Source of the DNA: Haematococcus lacustris
Lineage: Eukaryota; Chlorophyta; Chlorophyceae; Chlamydomonadales; Haematococcaceae
Direction of reading: 5' to 3'
Length of the DNA stretch: 64,000 bases
NCBI GenBank assembly: GCA_030144725.1
Contig: JASKMD010000031.1
Span: 5,300,197-5,364,196 of the forward strand
The position numbers were made by a program, and so were the translations under genes. The number at the start of each line of letters is the position of its first letter. The stretch's first letter is position 1. Below are positions 21,301 through 33,300 of the stretch, in pieces. The notes beneath the pieces are model-generated. The model ran no database searches and was not told the DNA's origin. It saw only the letters and a list, made by a program, of their open reading frames with translations.

Positions 21301-24300
21301 TCTGGCTTACTCAAGCAATAGCCCTACAAGCTGCCTGTATATAGCCCGGCCTGCCTGCTGCTGCCTGACTGCTGCAGGTGTCCACCAACCTGCTGAGCAT
21401 CAGGCCAGTGCTTGAGGGGCTGCAGGCGCTACCCACGGTGCCACTGGCTGAGGAGCTGGTGTATGGCCAGGCCCCGCAGCGGATCAGCTACCTCTCTGCC
21501 GCACAAGTGGAAGCTGTGGTAGCTCAGCAACAGCAGGTGCGCCTACCACACTGCAGCACAGCACCTTGCACAGCAGAGCAATGTCCCTGACACCATGTAC
21601 ACAGTAAAGTGCCTAATTCCGGCCACCCCGTTCCTCGCGTTCTCTCGTTTCTTCACCGAAAGCCCTCGTTTTCTTTTCGCGCATCGCATTGTTAGGTAGT
21701 TACAAGGGTGGTTGTCGGGTCGCGTTATGTTTGCGCGTTGTGGGAGGAGAGATCCTAGCACTGCCGGGACCGCCGGTTTTACCCGCATCCGGAGTTAAGG
21801 CCCGGCCGCGACTACCAGGCGCGTTTCAGGAAGCTTCCTCAACGCTCCTAGATACCTTGGTAGGTAACAAAGATGTTGCAGTTGGTGCGCTGTGTCAAAT
21901 GTGCGGCTGTCCGGCGGTAGCGCTTGCCATGTTGGGCAGAAATTTTCGCATGTAACAAAAAATGGCTTTTCTACTTGCAGAGCTCAGCCCCCGGCCCTTG
22001 CTCAAATGACCACCGCTTCTGCCACACGCGGTAGGAGGTCTAGCAAAGCTTCTAACGGGGCGCGCCACAGGGCCAGCATGCTTGCAGCCGCCGCTCGGGC
22101 CCTCTTCAAGTACAAGAGGGGGGCTACGGGCCCTTCTGTGCGTGCTGTGGCAAACCAGCATGGCGTCCCCCGATCCACCCTTAGATAATTTATCAGTAGG
22201 GGGGGTTAGGGTCGCTACAAGGGGGAGACCGACAGCTTTGACTGAGGCAGAGGAGATGAAGCTGGTCAGCATTGTCAAGGGGGCCCAAGCGCAGGGTAGG
22301 GGGTTGACCAGATTGGACCTCCTTGGAGCAGTGCAGTGGGCCTGCGAGGTCCGTGTGAGCAAGGGCCTGCCACACTTCTTCCCTAAAGCAAGCCCGAGAA
22401 GTAAATGAAGCCATTGAATTAAATTAGATTAATTAGTATGAATTAATATGAAATAAAACCATACTAAACGAAGCCATTGAAGCATGCGTTTGCCAAGACG
22501 AGCCTTTACCCCTCCAACAAGGAGCAACTGCTGGCAGTTGCTAAAACCTCCATCCAAGCTGGCAAGAGCATGGCGACTCCAACACCATGGAAGCGCCTAA
22601 ATGTGACCAACGATATGATGGATGCAGCTGTTAGTTGCTCAATGGAGGAGCAACCTACGTTGTATTTCCGGGCAGTGGACCAATTCTAGAACAGGCAGGA
22701 GCTGAAAGAGCAGGTTTTCATTAGGGCAGCTAAGTATGGTGGAGAGGCTCGCGTGTAGGGGGGGGGGGCACATTGTAATGCTTTAATTTTCGACTCACAA
22801 CACAACTATCATCAACCATTTCTATTGCATTTGGTGATACCCCCCATGGTGAGTACATGCCTTAAATTGCAGGGTAGGGTTTAAGTCAAAGTTGGGAGTA
22901 ATGCAAGTGGCCAGATTTAGGTAGAGTTAGTTTTGGAACACCCTATTTGGGGGGGTATGTCAGAGTTTTGGCCGTATTGTGACAAGCCTGTGGAGCCCAG
23001 GCATGAGTCTGCTACTGTTGAGCAGCAGGCTTCAAGCCCTACTCAGTGATATAAAGTTTGTTCACTTTGGCGCGGTGGTGGAGAACTTGTGACGGTTTTG
23101 GCAAAGAAATGGCCGGATTTAGGCACTTTACTGTGTACCTTGCTGCCACCCTGCACCTTGCACCTTGCACACAGGCAAGGCCTTCATGCAGCATAGCAGG
23201 CAAGCTAGAGCATGACCCTGGCCCTCTTCTTGGCTGCATAGCACTGGCAGGCGCTGAGGCACCTTGGTGCTGGCCAGGCATAGCCCTCCATGGCACGCTC
23301 ATCCGGTCATCCATGCCCGAGGCTGCTCGTGGTTTGTACATGCATGTATTGAAAGCAATTGGCCTTGGGCCCAGACCTATCATTATGTGACTTGGGTGCC
23401 TGCAATCAATGCATTGCCATAGCAACCACGAGGCCAGGCACCTGCTGCTGCTGCTGCTGGGTGCAGGCTCTGCAGCTTGCTGGCATGGCCCTTGACCCTA
23501 GCCAGGCGGCAGCGCTGGAGCATGGGCTGAGCCGGCGGGTAGCGTTGATCCAGGGGCCGCCTGGCACTGGCAAGACCTTCATTGGCGTCATGCTGAGCCA
23601 GGCCATTGTGCGTCACAGCCAGGAGACCATCCTGTGTGTGTGCTACACTAACCACGTGCTGGACCAGTTCCTGGAGGCCCTGCTGGACAAGGGCATCAAG
23701 GACATTGTACGCATTGGAGGGTGAGGGACAGCAGTCGCATACTTCTGTAATTGGTGGAAGGCACACATTTTCGTCATGTTTACTCCAGGCTTCAGTCTCC
23801 ATTCCCATTGCCTGTATCTGACTTAGTCAACCATCTGACTTGCCGACCGACCGACCGACCAACCGACCGACCGACCGACCGACCGACCGACCGACCGACC
23901 GACCGACCGACCGACCGACCGACCGACCGACCGACCGACCGACCGACCGACCGACCGACCGACCGACCGACCGACCGACCGACCGACCGACCGACCGACC
24001 GACCGACCGACCGACCGACCGACCGACCGACCGACCGACCGACCGACCGACCGACCGACCGACCGACCGACCGACCGACCGACCGACCGACCGACCGACC
24101 GACCGACCGACCGACCGACCGACCGACCGACCGACCGACCGACCGACCGACCGACCGACCGACCGACCGACCGACCGACCGACCGACCGACCGACCGACC
24201 GACCGACCGACCGACCGACCGACCGACCGACCGACCGACCGACCGACCGACCGACCGACCGACCGACCGACCGACCGACCGACCGACCGACCGACCGACC

Positions 24301-27300
24301 GACCGACCGACCGACCGACCGACCGACCGACCGACCGACCGACCGACCGACCGACCGACCGACCGACCGACCGACCGACCGACCGACCGACCGACCGACC
24401 GACCGACCGACCGACCGACCGACCGACCGACCGACCGACCGACCGACCGACCGACCGACCGACCGACCGACCGACCGACCAAATGCCCGCCCGCCCGACC
24501 AAACGCCCGACCGACCGACCGCCCGACCGACCGCTCGACCGACCGACGGACCAACCGACGCCTATTGTCATGCCAAAGAGCTAGGCATCAGGCCAGCTAC
24601 AGAGCATGCCTATGGTCACGGTACAACAGTGGTAAATGTTTCATTGAATGGCTGTCATGAGCTGCTTCAATAGTGCTACGGAGCAGAGCATGCAGTGGTG
24701 ACATACAACCCAGACACCAGCCAACCCAACAACAGCTGAAAATGGAAGAGGGGTCAAGGCTACATCACAAGTAGGGGCGCTAGTCTTGCACTGGCTCCTG
24801 CCCGCTTTGCCACTTGCTTCACCCCAGCTTCGCCCCCTGCCAGCCGTCTTCCCTCGCCGTCGTTTACCAATGCCGCGCCTCAATCCAGCGCCTCACGGCC
24901 CATGTAGCTCATAATGCATGCATGCATGCATGCATGCAGACAATGCAAATCTACACGCTTGGCACCCTACAATGTGCGGGAGCTCACCAAAGTAAATCAA
25001 GGAAAGTCACTGGACTACACTTGCCGGCGGCGTACCGCTTCTCTGCATGACAGTTTGAGCACAGAGCTCATGCAGATCAAGGACATTGAGCTCGAACTGG
25101 CAGCTCTGCAGCCACCAGTGCAGCAGCATGTGCAAAGGCAGAGGCAGGGAGGAAGACCTGGCGAGCAGGAGAGGGTGGAGGGTCCATTCTGGGCGAGGTC
25201 CAGGCACCAGCACGGTATCAAGAAGGAGCAGGCAGAGTATGAGGCCAAGCGCAATGCTCGAAGTGGAAGAGGCGGCAGCTATTACAAGGAGAAGATTGAC
25301 AACACCAGACTCCAGCCCCAGCCTCGCCTTGGCCTGTGGCATGTTTTATTGCCCAGCATTATGGCCGAGCAGCCTGACGAGTGGGTGCAGCTGGGAGGCG
25401 AGCATGGCTTCTACAGCTGGTGTAAAGGGGAGGTGACATCCAATGTTGGCAGTCGCTCTGCATCCTGGCGATCACCTGCACCTGAGCTGGCCCCTGGCAG
25501 TCTGTGGCGGCTCAGTCGCTCTGAGCGTGATGTGAAGCTGAGGGTTTGGAAAGACGCCAGGCGGCAACAGCTGTGTGAGGACCTGGCCTCTTGCATGCAA
25601 AAAGTGAATGACATGCAGGCTGAATTGAAGGACCTGCGCAACAGTGGCTGGGAGGCTGTGTTAAAAAAGGCCCGGGTCATCGGCTGCACAATGACGGGCG
25701 CTGCCAGCCACAAGGCGCTGCTTGACGCCCTGCAGCCAGGCGTGCTGCTGGTGGAGGAGGCGAGCGAGCTGCTGGAGGCGCATGTGCTCACCAGTGAGTT
25801 GGTGGCGGCTGATATAGATGCCATTTGGCGAGTCTCTGTTGCTGTGGCTAATGCCCAGACCTGGCCTGGCATGTCTACTGTACTTGCTGCTGGTGCATGC
25901 CTGCTTCTGACGCTTGGCATCAGGTCATCAACCAGATGAGCTCCATACTCTCAGGCTGGTCTCACTCAGGGTCTAACATAGGGCACTGCTGCTGTACTCG
26001 CTGCCAGTGCTAGTGAAACCATGTGTCTATGAAGAGACACAGTGGCTGCCAGGGCATGGGTTGTGAAGCCTGACACCACATAAGTCATCCAGGTCAGGAA
26101 CCAGGCTGGTCCAACCCAGGGCAGCCACACACACATGACTTGCTCACTCCTGCAACCCTGCAGGCCTGAGCACGAAGACCAAGCACCTGGTGCTGATCGG
26201 CGACCACAAGCAGCTGCGGCCAATGGTGGAGAGCTACAGCCTGCAGAAGGAGTCAGGCCGGGGCTATGATTTGAACGTGTCGTTGTTTGAGCGTCTGATG
26301 CTGGCTGGCTTCCCTCACGCCTCCCTAGCCGTGCAGCACCGCATGCACCCGGACATCTCACGCCTGGTGTGGCCCACCTACCCCGCCCTGCATGACCACC
26401 CCAGCGTGGCCCAGCACCCGGCTGTCAAGGGCCTGGGGCAGCACCGAGTGGTGTTCATCCACCATGAGGTGCCGGAGGATGGCGAGGACAGCAACAGCGG
26501 GTGGCACGCGTCCAAGGTGCAGCAGAGCAAGGTGAACAGCCACGAGGTGGGCATGGTGCGGGCGGTGGTGACCTACCTGCTGCAGCAGGGCTACGCCAAG
26601 GAGCAGCTGGTGGTGCTGACGCCCTACCTGGGGCAGCTGCTGGAGCTGAAGCAAGAGCTGTCAGACGAGATGGGGGCCGTTATTGATGCGAAGGACATGG
26701 CGGACCTGCGCGACTCTGTGCTGCCGCAGCTGCTGGCCAACCTGGGTGGTAAGGACGAGGACAAGCAGCAGGGCAGCGGTGGGCTACGGCTGGCTACCAT
26801 TGACAACTACCAGGGGGAGGAGGTGGGTAGGGGAAAGGAAGGGGCCGGGCTGGTTCTGGGTTGCTCCCTAAGAAGGAAAAGGGTGCCTGGGTGTGTAGGC
26901 CTTAGCCGGCAGGGGTGATAGGCTGTTGCACATTCCTGCCCCTGCACATTGTTGACACAGTGTAAAGTGGCTCCGTATAAGCCTCAGTCAGACCGGACCT
27001 TACCAAACAGGGTTGCCATGCGGTGTGCCATACAATTGCTGGGAGTATCAACACTGGGCCTCAGCAGGCAGGGGCTGGCAGTGTGCCTGTCGGGTTTTAC
27101 AGTCTTGGGGCCAGACAAGGACCCGCAAGTGCCAGTGACACTGCCCAGATAAGTTATCATGCCTACCCTTGTGTGGTGCATGTCTCAGCTTTGCAGCCTT
27201 GCCTCAGTTGTGCTCATCCCCATCTGCCATCTGCCATCTGTGTCAGACTCACTCCTTCTTCCTTGATGAGCCATGATTGTGGGCTAATATGGGACTATTG

Positions 27301-30300
27301 AGAATATGGGACATTCTTGATAGTGGGACACACCCTGCCAGGGATGATGTCTGTCTGCTACAGTAGTCCATGCACGTTGTTGACTCAGTTTCCTGCGGCT
27401 CTGCTGCACATCATGGCCTTGCTCTCCCTGTCTTCCTGCCTTGCAGTCGGACATAGTGGTAGCCTCCCTGGTGCGCAGCAACAGCGCCGGAGAGGTCGGC
27501 TTCCTGAAGGAGCCTGAACACATCAACATGCTGCTGTCACGCGCCCGCCATGGCATGATCTTGATCGGCAATGCTGACACCCTGCGCAACGCCAGCAGCA
27601 GCGCCGCCAAGAGCCACTGGGGCAGGGTGCTGACAGCCATGGGCGAGGAGGGCCAGATCCACACGGGCCTGCCAGCCGTGTGCCAGCGCCACCAGCGCCC
27701 CATCCTGCCAGTGCTGGACAGCCCAGCAGCGTTCCTTCAGCGATCACCAGACGGCGGCTGCTGTGAGCCCTGCAGTGCCACCCTCCCCTGCGGCCACCCT
27801 TGTGAGCTGCACTGCCACGCTGGCGGCCATGAGCACATGAAGTGCAAGGTGCAGGTCACCACTTTCTGCCCAGCTGGCCATGCGCAGATCCAGCTGTGCT
27901 CTGAACGTGATATGGCATGCCACACCTGTGTGGAGCTGAGGCGGGTGGGGGATGAAGAGGCGGCCAAGCTGAAGAAGTTGGTGAGTTAAACTAGGGTAAA
28001 GTGCGAGGTTGAGGTGAGCTGTCTGATTGATCCAGCTGGTGACATGGAGCTGGTATGGTAGCAGATAACAGCAACAGGTGAGCAATCAAGCTTTGCTACC
28101 ATACGCTTTGCTTTGCTATCATATGGAGTCCTCACTGTTAACTCTATAGACACTAGCTCTAGACCTCAATGCTTAATGCCGCATCGACATAGTTTCAAAC
28201 CGTCCTAAACCGGTCACAAAGATCTCCAAATATCTAGAAACATAAGGAGGTAGTATTGGCAGCAACGAAACACATGCGTGCTGGTCGTCCTAATTGATTT
28301 TGATGGTTGGTGTTGCGATGCACCGCTTCGTAGTCCATGGCATCAGTGCCGACGTCGCAGCCAAAAATCTGCCACGCCAGGTTAACCAACACGATGAAAT
28401 GCTCCATCAAAGGGCGCTCGATTGCGAAGTTGCGGTTGTCGAGAAGCGCGGGCAGTCCTTGACAGCCATTCAGCTGATGGTGTCAACTCAGCAGTGGTCT
28501 GCCATTACAAGAGCCATGTCAACAGCCAAGCCTTCAGCCAAGCCAGCTGCAGCAACGGCCGATGGTCCACCCTTAGCCTTAGAACGTATACAGCGCGGGC
28601 CGAGACATTAGACAGTATCCCTTTACTTTACGGGTTGGTTCCAGGCTAGTACGTTTACAGGATAAGCGCGCATGTCAAGCAGCCGAGACTTAGAATACCC
28701 GCTGTTGCGGAGAATGCCCGCTCAGCTCGTCCCGCTCATACGGAGTCATGCTTTTGCAATGCACTTGCTTGCATCGCTGTTTTCTGTCGACTTGCTCTGT
28801 CCGCTCAGCGGATAGTAGTCCCGCTAGTTCCGCTAGTGCGGAGAGTTTCACTTGCACGACTGCAGTGCACCGCAGCTCGCACATTGTGAAGTTGCACTCA
28901 TGATGTTTACCACCTTCATCCCCGCCATCCCCGCCAACCTGAACAGCCGGCAGTGCAACATCTGCTTCTATGGCAACCCAGGCACGGGCAAGACCACGGT
29001 GGCGCGTATCTATGCGGCGCTGCTCAAGGAGCTGGGCGTGCTGCCAGGTGCTCAGGTCAGGGTGGGAACAGGGCAGTGCGCAGCAAGCCAGCAGTGGGGT
29101 TCCAGTGCGACCGTAATATTGCTCACACACACCAATATAGGGAGTAAGAAATACAGATAGATCACACCGTTGAATTTCTCCGCGGGGTTGAGAAATTGCT
29201 ACCCTGTGGGAGAGAGAAATTGCCCTGACCCCTTCCCCAGGCGTTCTGCCGCACCCACCTCGTCGGCTTAGTGTGGGATGTGCGGCACCCGCACCAATGC
29301 GCCTCAAACGGGCAGACGACAGAGATGTGACCTCTCACTGCGTTGAACCCCGCGTTGAACTTGGTAAGCTTGTGGGCCCCTCGCTGAACCCCTCGCTGAG
29401 CTATCTGCGGCTGCTCCCCCCCACAGGGGGACCTTCCAACCGTCCAACCGCAGCCCTCTCGCTCATCGGCACCACCTCTCTGCACGCACGCCTGCACCTT
29501 CCGCTACAGCTCTGCGGACAAGACGGCTGCGCAGCAGGGTAAAGCATGCCCACGGTAATCCTCTCCTGCAGCCTCAGCACCGGCAGCTCCTATCAGCACC
29601 AGGCAAGGCACAGCAAGCGCAGTGGGCAAAGCAGCTGCTAGGCCAACGCTACGTCCGTAGCAGCTGCTGCGGATGCAAAGGATGAACTGCGGTCTCAGCG
29701 GCCAACGCAGCTCGCGCTGTAAGAAACGGTCGCTCCACCCAGGTATGAGCTGCGTTGTGGCCCCAGTTGCTGGTATACCCGCACTGCTGTTGCTTGCTGC
29801 TGTTGTTGCACCTCACCAGCTCAAGTGCTCAATGCACGCTGCATTGCTTCACTCCTATGTGTGGCATCGTCCTGGTTGTGGTGCTCGTCCACAGGTGTGG
29901 CCACACAGAAGCGTACCACCCGTAAGCAGACATCGCCTTACAAGGGGCAATGGCATGTTGACATCACAACAGGAGCATGCGGTAAGCACAGCTGGCCCAC
30001 AAGGGTCAGGGGCAGGTATGAAGCGCAGCTGGGGCAGGTGCAGCAGGGGTAGGCAGGCAGCATTGCAGGAGTAGCACAGCAGCAGGGACAGGCGCAGGCG
30101 CATCATGGGGTATGCGGGTTGCATGCAGCTTGGGTATACACTCAGGGCTGCAGTGGCAAACGCAGCAGGGACAGACCATCAGAGAAAGGCATGCTTTGCT
30201 TATCAACAGGGAAGGATATGTCCATGCTTGTGCCTACTGGTGCTTGCGCAGATGCCCGCCCAAGGCGCATGATGTGATGGCTGCAGCAGTGGGGAAGGCG

Positions 30301-33300
30301 GTGCTAGCAGCAGCAGCAGCAGCAATGGTGGCAGCAGTGGCGGCAGCAGAACAGGAGTAGGCCCGTGTAACAACGATGGCAAGCCCCTCCCCTCCCTGCC
30401 CAGCCCTGCCCCACCCCCTCCCAGCCCTGCCCCACCCCACCCCCTCCCAGCCCTGCCCCACCCTATCGCAGCCCTGCCCCACCCCATCCCAGCCCTGTCC
30501 CACCCCCTCACACCCCTGCCCCACCCCCTCCCAACCTTGCGTTGGTTCTCCCCTCCCTGCCCAGCCCTGCCCCACCCCCTCCCAGCCCTGCCCCACCCCC
30601 TCACACCCCTGCCCCACCCTATCCCAGCCCTGCCCCACCCCAGCCCATCACATCCCATCCCAGCCCGGCCCTGCCTTGCCCTGCCCTGCCCTGCCTGTAG
30701 GTGTGTGGCAGTGCAGGCTGCATGTAGCAGCAGGCTGTCGGTGTGTTGCAGTGCATGAGCAGCAGCAGCAGCAGCAGGCTGTAGTGCATGAGCAGCAGTG
30801 CAAGGACAGCAGCACCAACAGCAGGCTGTGCGATTGTAGCAGTGCAGGTAGCAGCAGGCGACAGGTGTGTTGCAGTGCATGAGCAGCAGCAGCAGCAGCA
30901 GCCGCAGCAGGCAGCAGTGCATGTGACGCAGTGCGTGAGCAGCAGCAGCAGCAGGCTGTAGCGCATGAGCAGCTGTGCAAGGACAGCAGCAGCAGGAGGC
31001 TGTAGGTGTGTGGCAGTGCAGGCTGCAGGTAGCAGCAGGCTGTAGGTTTGCTGCAGTGCATGAGCAGCAGCACCAGGCTGCAGTGCATGTGTTTTAGTGC
31101 ATGAGCAGCAACAGCAGCAGGCTGTAGTGCAACGAGCAGCAGTGCATGGGCAGCAGCAGCAAGCTGTAGGTGTGTGGCAGTGCAGGTAGCAGCAGGCTGC
31201 AGGTGTGCTTCAGTGCATGAGCAGCAGCAACAGGCTGCGGTGCATGTGCTGCAGTGCATGTGCTGCAGTGCATGAGCAGCAACAGCAGGTTGTAGGTGTG
31301 TGGCAATGCAGGCTGCAGGTGGCAGCAGTGCCCAGTCAGTGCCCATCAGTGCCGTCAGAGCCCATTTGAGAAGAATGTTGCATGGTACAAAAGCTTTCAA
31401 AAGGCTGTCCTGAGCGTCCGTTCAGTTCCATGCCACACAACGTGATTTGTAAGCTGTGAAAGGTCAAGATGTAATGAAGAAATCGGTGGTGGTCATTAGC
31501 CGTGTATCCTCTTCTCAAGAGATATGTACGCCCGTTGTATGGACACCACCACCACGCGGTGATGCGCTAAGGCCGCAAACGTGGTAGCCACCTGCTACAT
31601 ACCCCCTTTGCATATATGCATCACGGTCATGCTTAGCAAGTGCAGGCCTGGCAGTGATCCACACCCAATGTGTCACAGCTAGCTGGACCACGGATGGTAC
31701 TTATAGTGGAGGCTCACCAGATCCAGCCACATGCTAGGGTGTGGTGCGCCACATGCCCCTTGTATGGACAACACCACCAGGCGGTGATGCGCTGATGCTG
31801 CCAACTTGGTAGCCACCTGCTAAATACCCCCTTTGCATGTAAGCATCACGGTCATGCATAGCAAGTGCAGGCCTGGCAGTGATCCAGCCACATGCTAGGG
31901 TGTGTTGCGCGTTATGCCCCTTGTATGGACAACAACACACAGATAGGTCCTGGAGAGGCATCCATAACAATGTAGTGTGTGCATGTGGTCGCTGCATGAG
32001 GGCGACACTAGGGGTATCAGGCTTGCAGCTGCAAACCATGCTATCACTTGCGTCTCGTGAGTAGTGCTTGGTAAGGCATGTTATGCTAGCAAGGGCAAGA
32101 ACACGAGAACGTTGCGAAGATGGGTTATCCATACAAGCGGGCCATCCATGCACTAACCGGTTGTCAGCTTTACACAAAACATCCTACCCTCCCACTATAA
32201 CATAAGAAGACTAGGTATCATTGAGACTTCAAGGCTTTGTGTCGTACGCTTGCATCATGATGGTGCATACTCAACATGATCTTACAGGAGCCAAAGTGGC
32301 AATGGCAAGTACATGACACACATTACCCCAACCCTTTCCAATGCCATTCACTAAGCCAAGCAGCCCAATGTCTCGTCATCATCTGTGGGTGCTACTATCC
32401 ACACAGCAAGGAAGTCAAGAAGCCCAAGACACACATAGCGCAATTGTTTTCACTTGTCCCACTGCGGAAGGAAGAAGGAAGGGGCCAAGGTGCAGGAGGC
32501 CAGTGGGGCTGAGCCGGGCTTGGCTGGGCAGAGGCTGTGTTGTGGCGGGTAAGGGGAAATGGTAGAAACGAAGGGGAGAGGAGGTGCCCATCAGACCTGC
32601 AACCAAGGGGCATGCACATGAGGGAGGAGGTTAGGCTGGGTATTGGGTGTTAGCCACTTGCCGGCAGGCGGTTAGCTAGAAAGGGACGAATGAAAAGGGG
32701 CAGGGAGAAGAGGGAAAAGAGGGCTACTACTAGTTCTAGGCTGCCCGCTGGGGTGGGGGGAAGTAGACGGGTTGCGGACTTGGAGGTGGTGGTGGTGGGA
32801 CAGCAGAGGGAAGGAGCAAGAAGCCCAGGGGCAGGAGGCCAGCTGGGCTGGGCTGGGCGTCAGCCACTTGCCGGCAGGCGGTTAGCCAGGGCAGGAAGGA
32901 GAGGAAGAAGAGGAATGAGATTGGGCAGGGAGAAGAGGGACATAAGGGGGCTTCCTCCTGGCTGCTGGGTAGGGTAGGGAGGGGACCACGATGTCCGGGG
33001 GGAGTTGAGGGGGAGTGGGGAAGTGGGGGAGTAGTAGACTTGGAGGTGTTGGTGATGGGACAGGGTAGGGTTAGGGGAAAGGGACCGAGGGGTCGCTATG
33101 TGACTGTGACACCTGCAGCAAGCAAGGGGCACGCTTGTGATCAACAAACAAGGACATGCATGACTAGAAGTGGGCAGGCTGGCCAAACACCTCGACAACG
33201 CCTGGCTGCCGCTCCTGACTGTGTTGTGCTGTGCTGGGAATGCTGGAAGTGGCATGAATTGGCATAGACACACAGATAGGCACACATGATGGGACACACA

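Noticed and set aside
23751..24673. Long PTDR / SVGR open frames
   Set aside because: Products of the GACC tetranucleotide repeat inside an intron of the helicase gene; flanking exons splice around it.
30203..31400. Long low-complexity frames in the foldback centre
   Set aside because: Built wholly from CCCCACCCC and GCAGCAG units; no splice or domain evidence.
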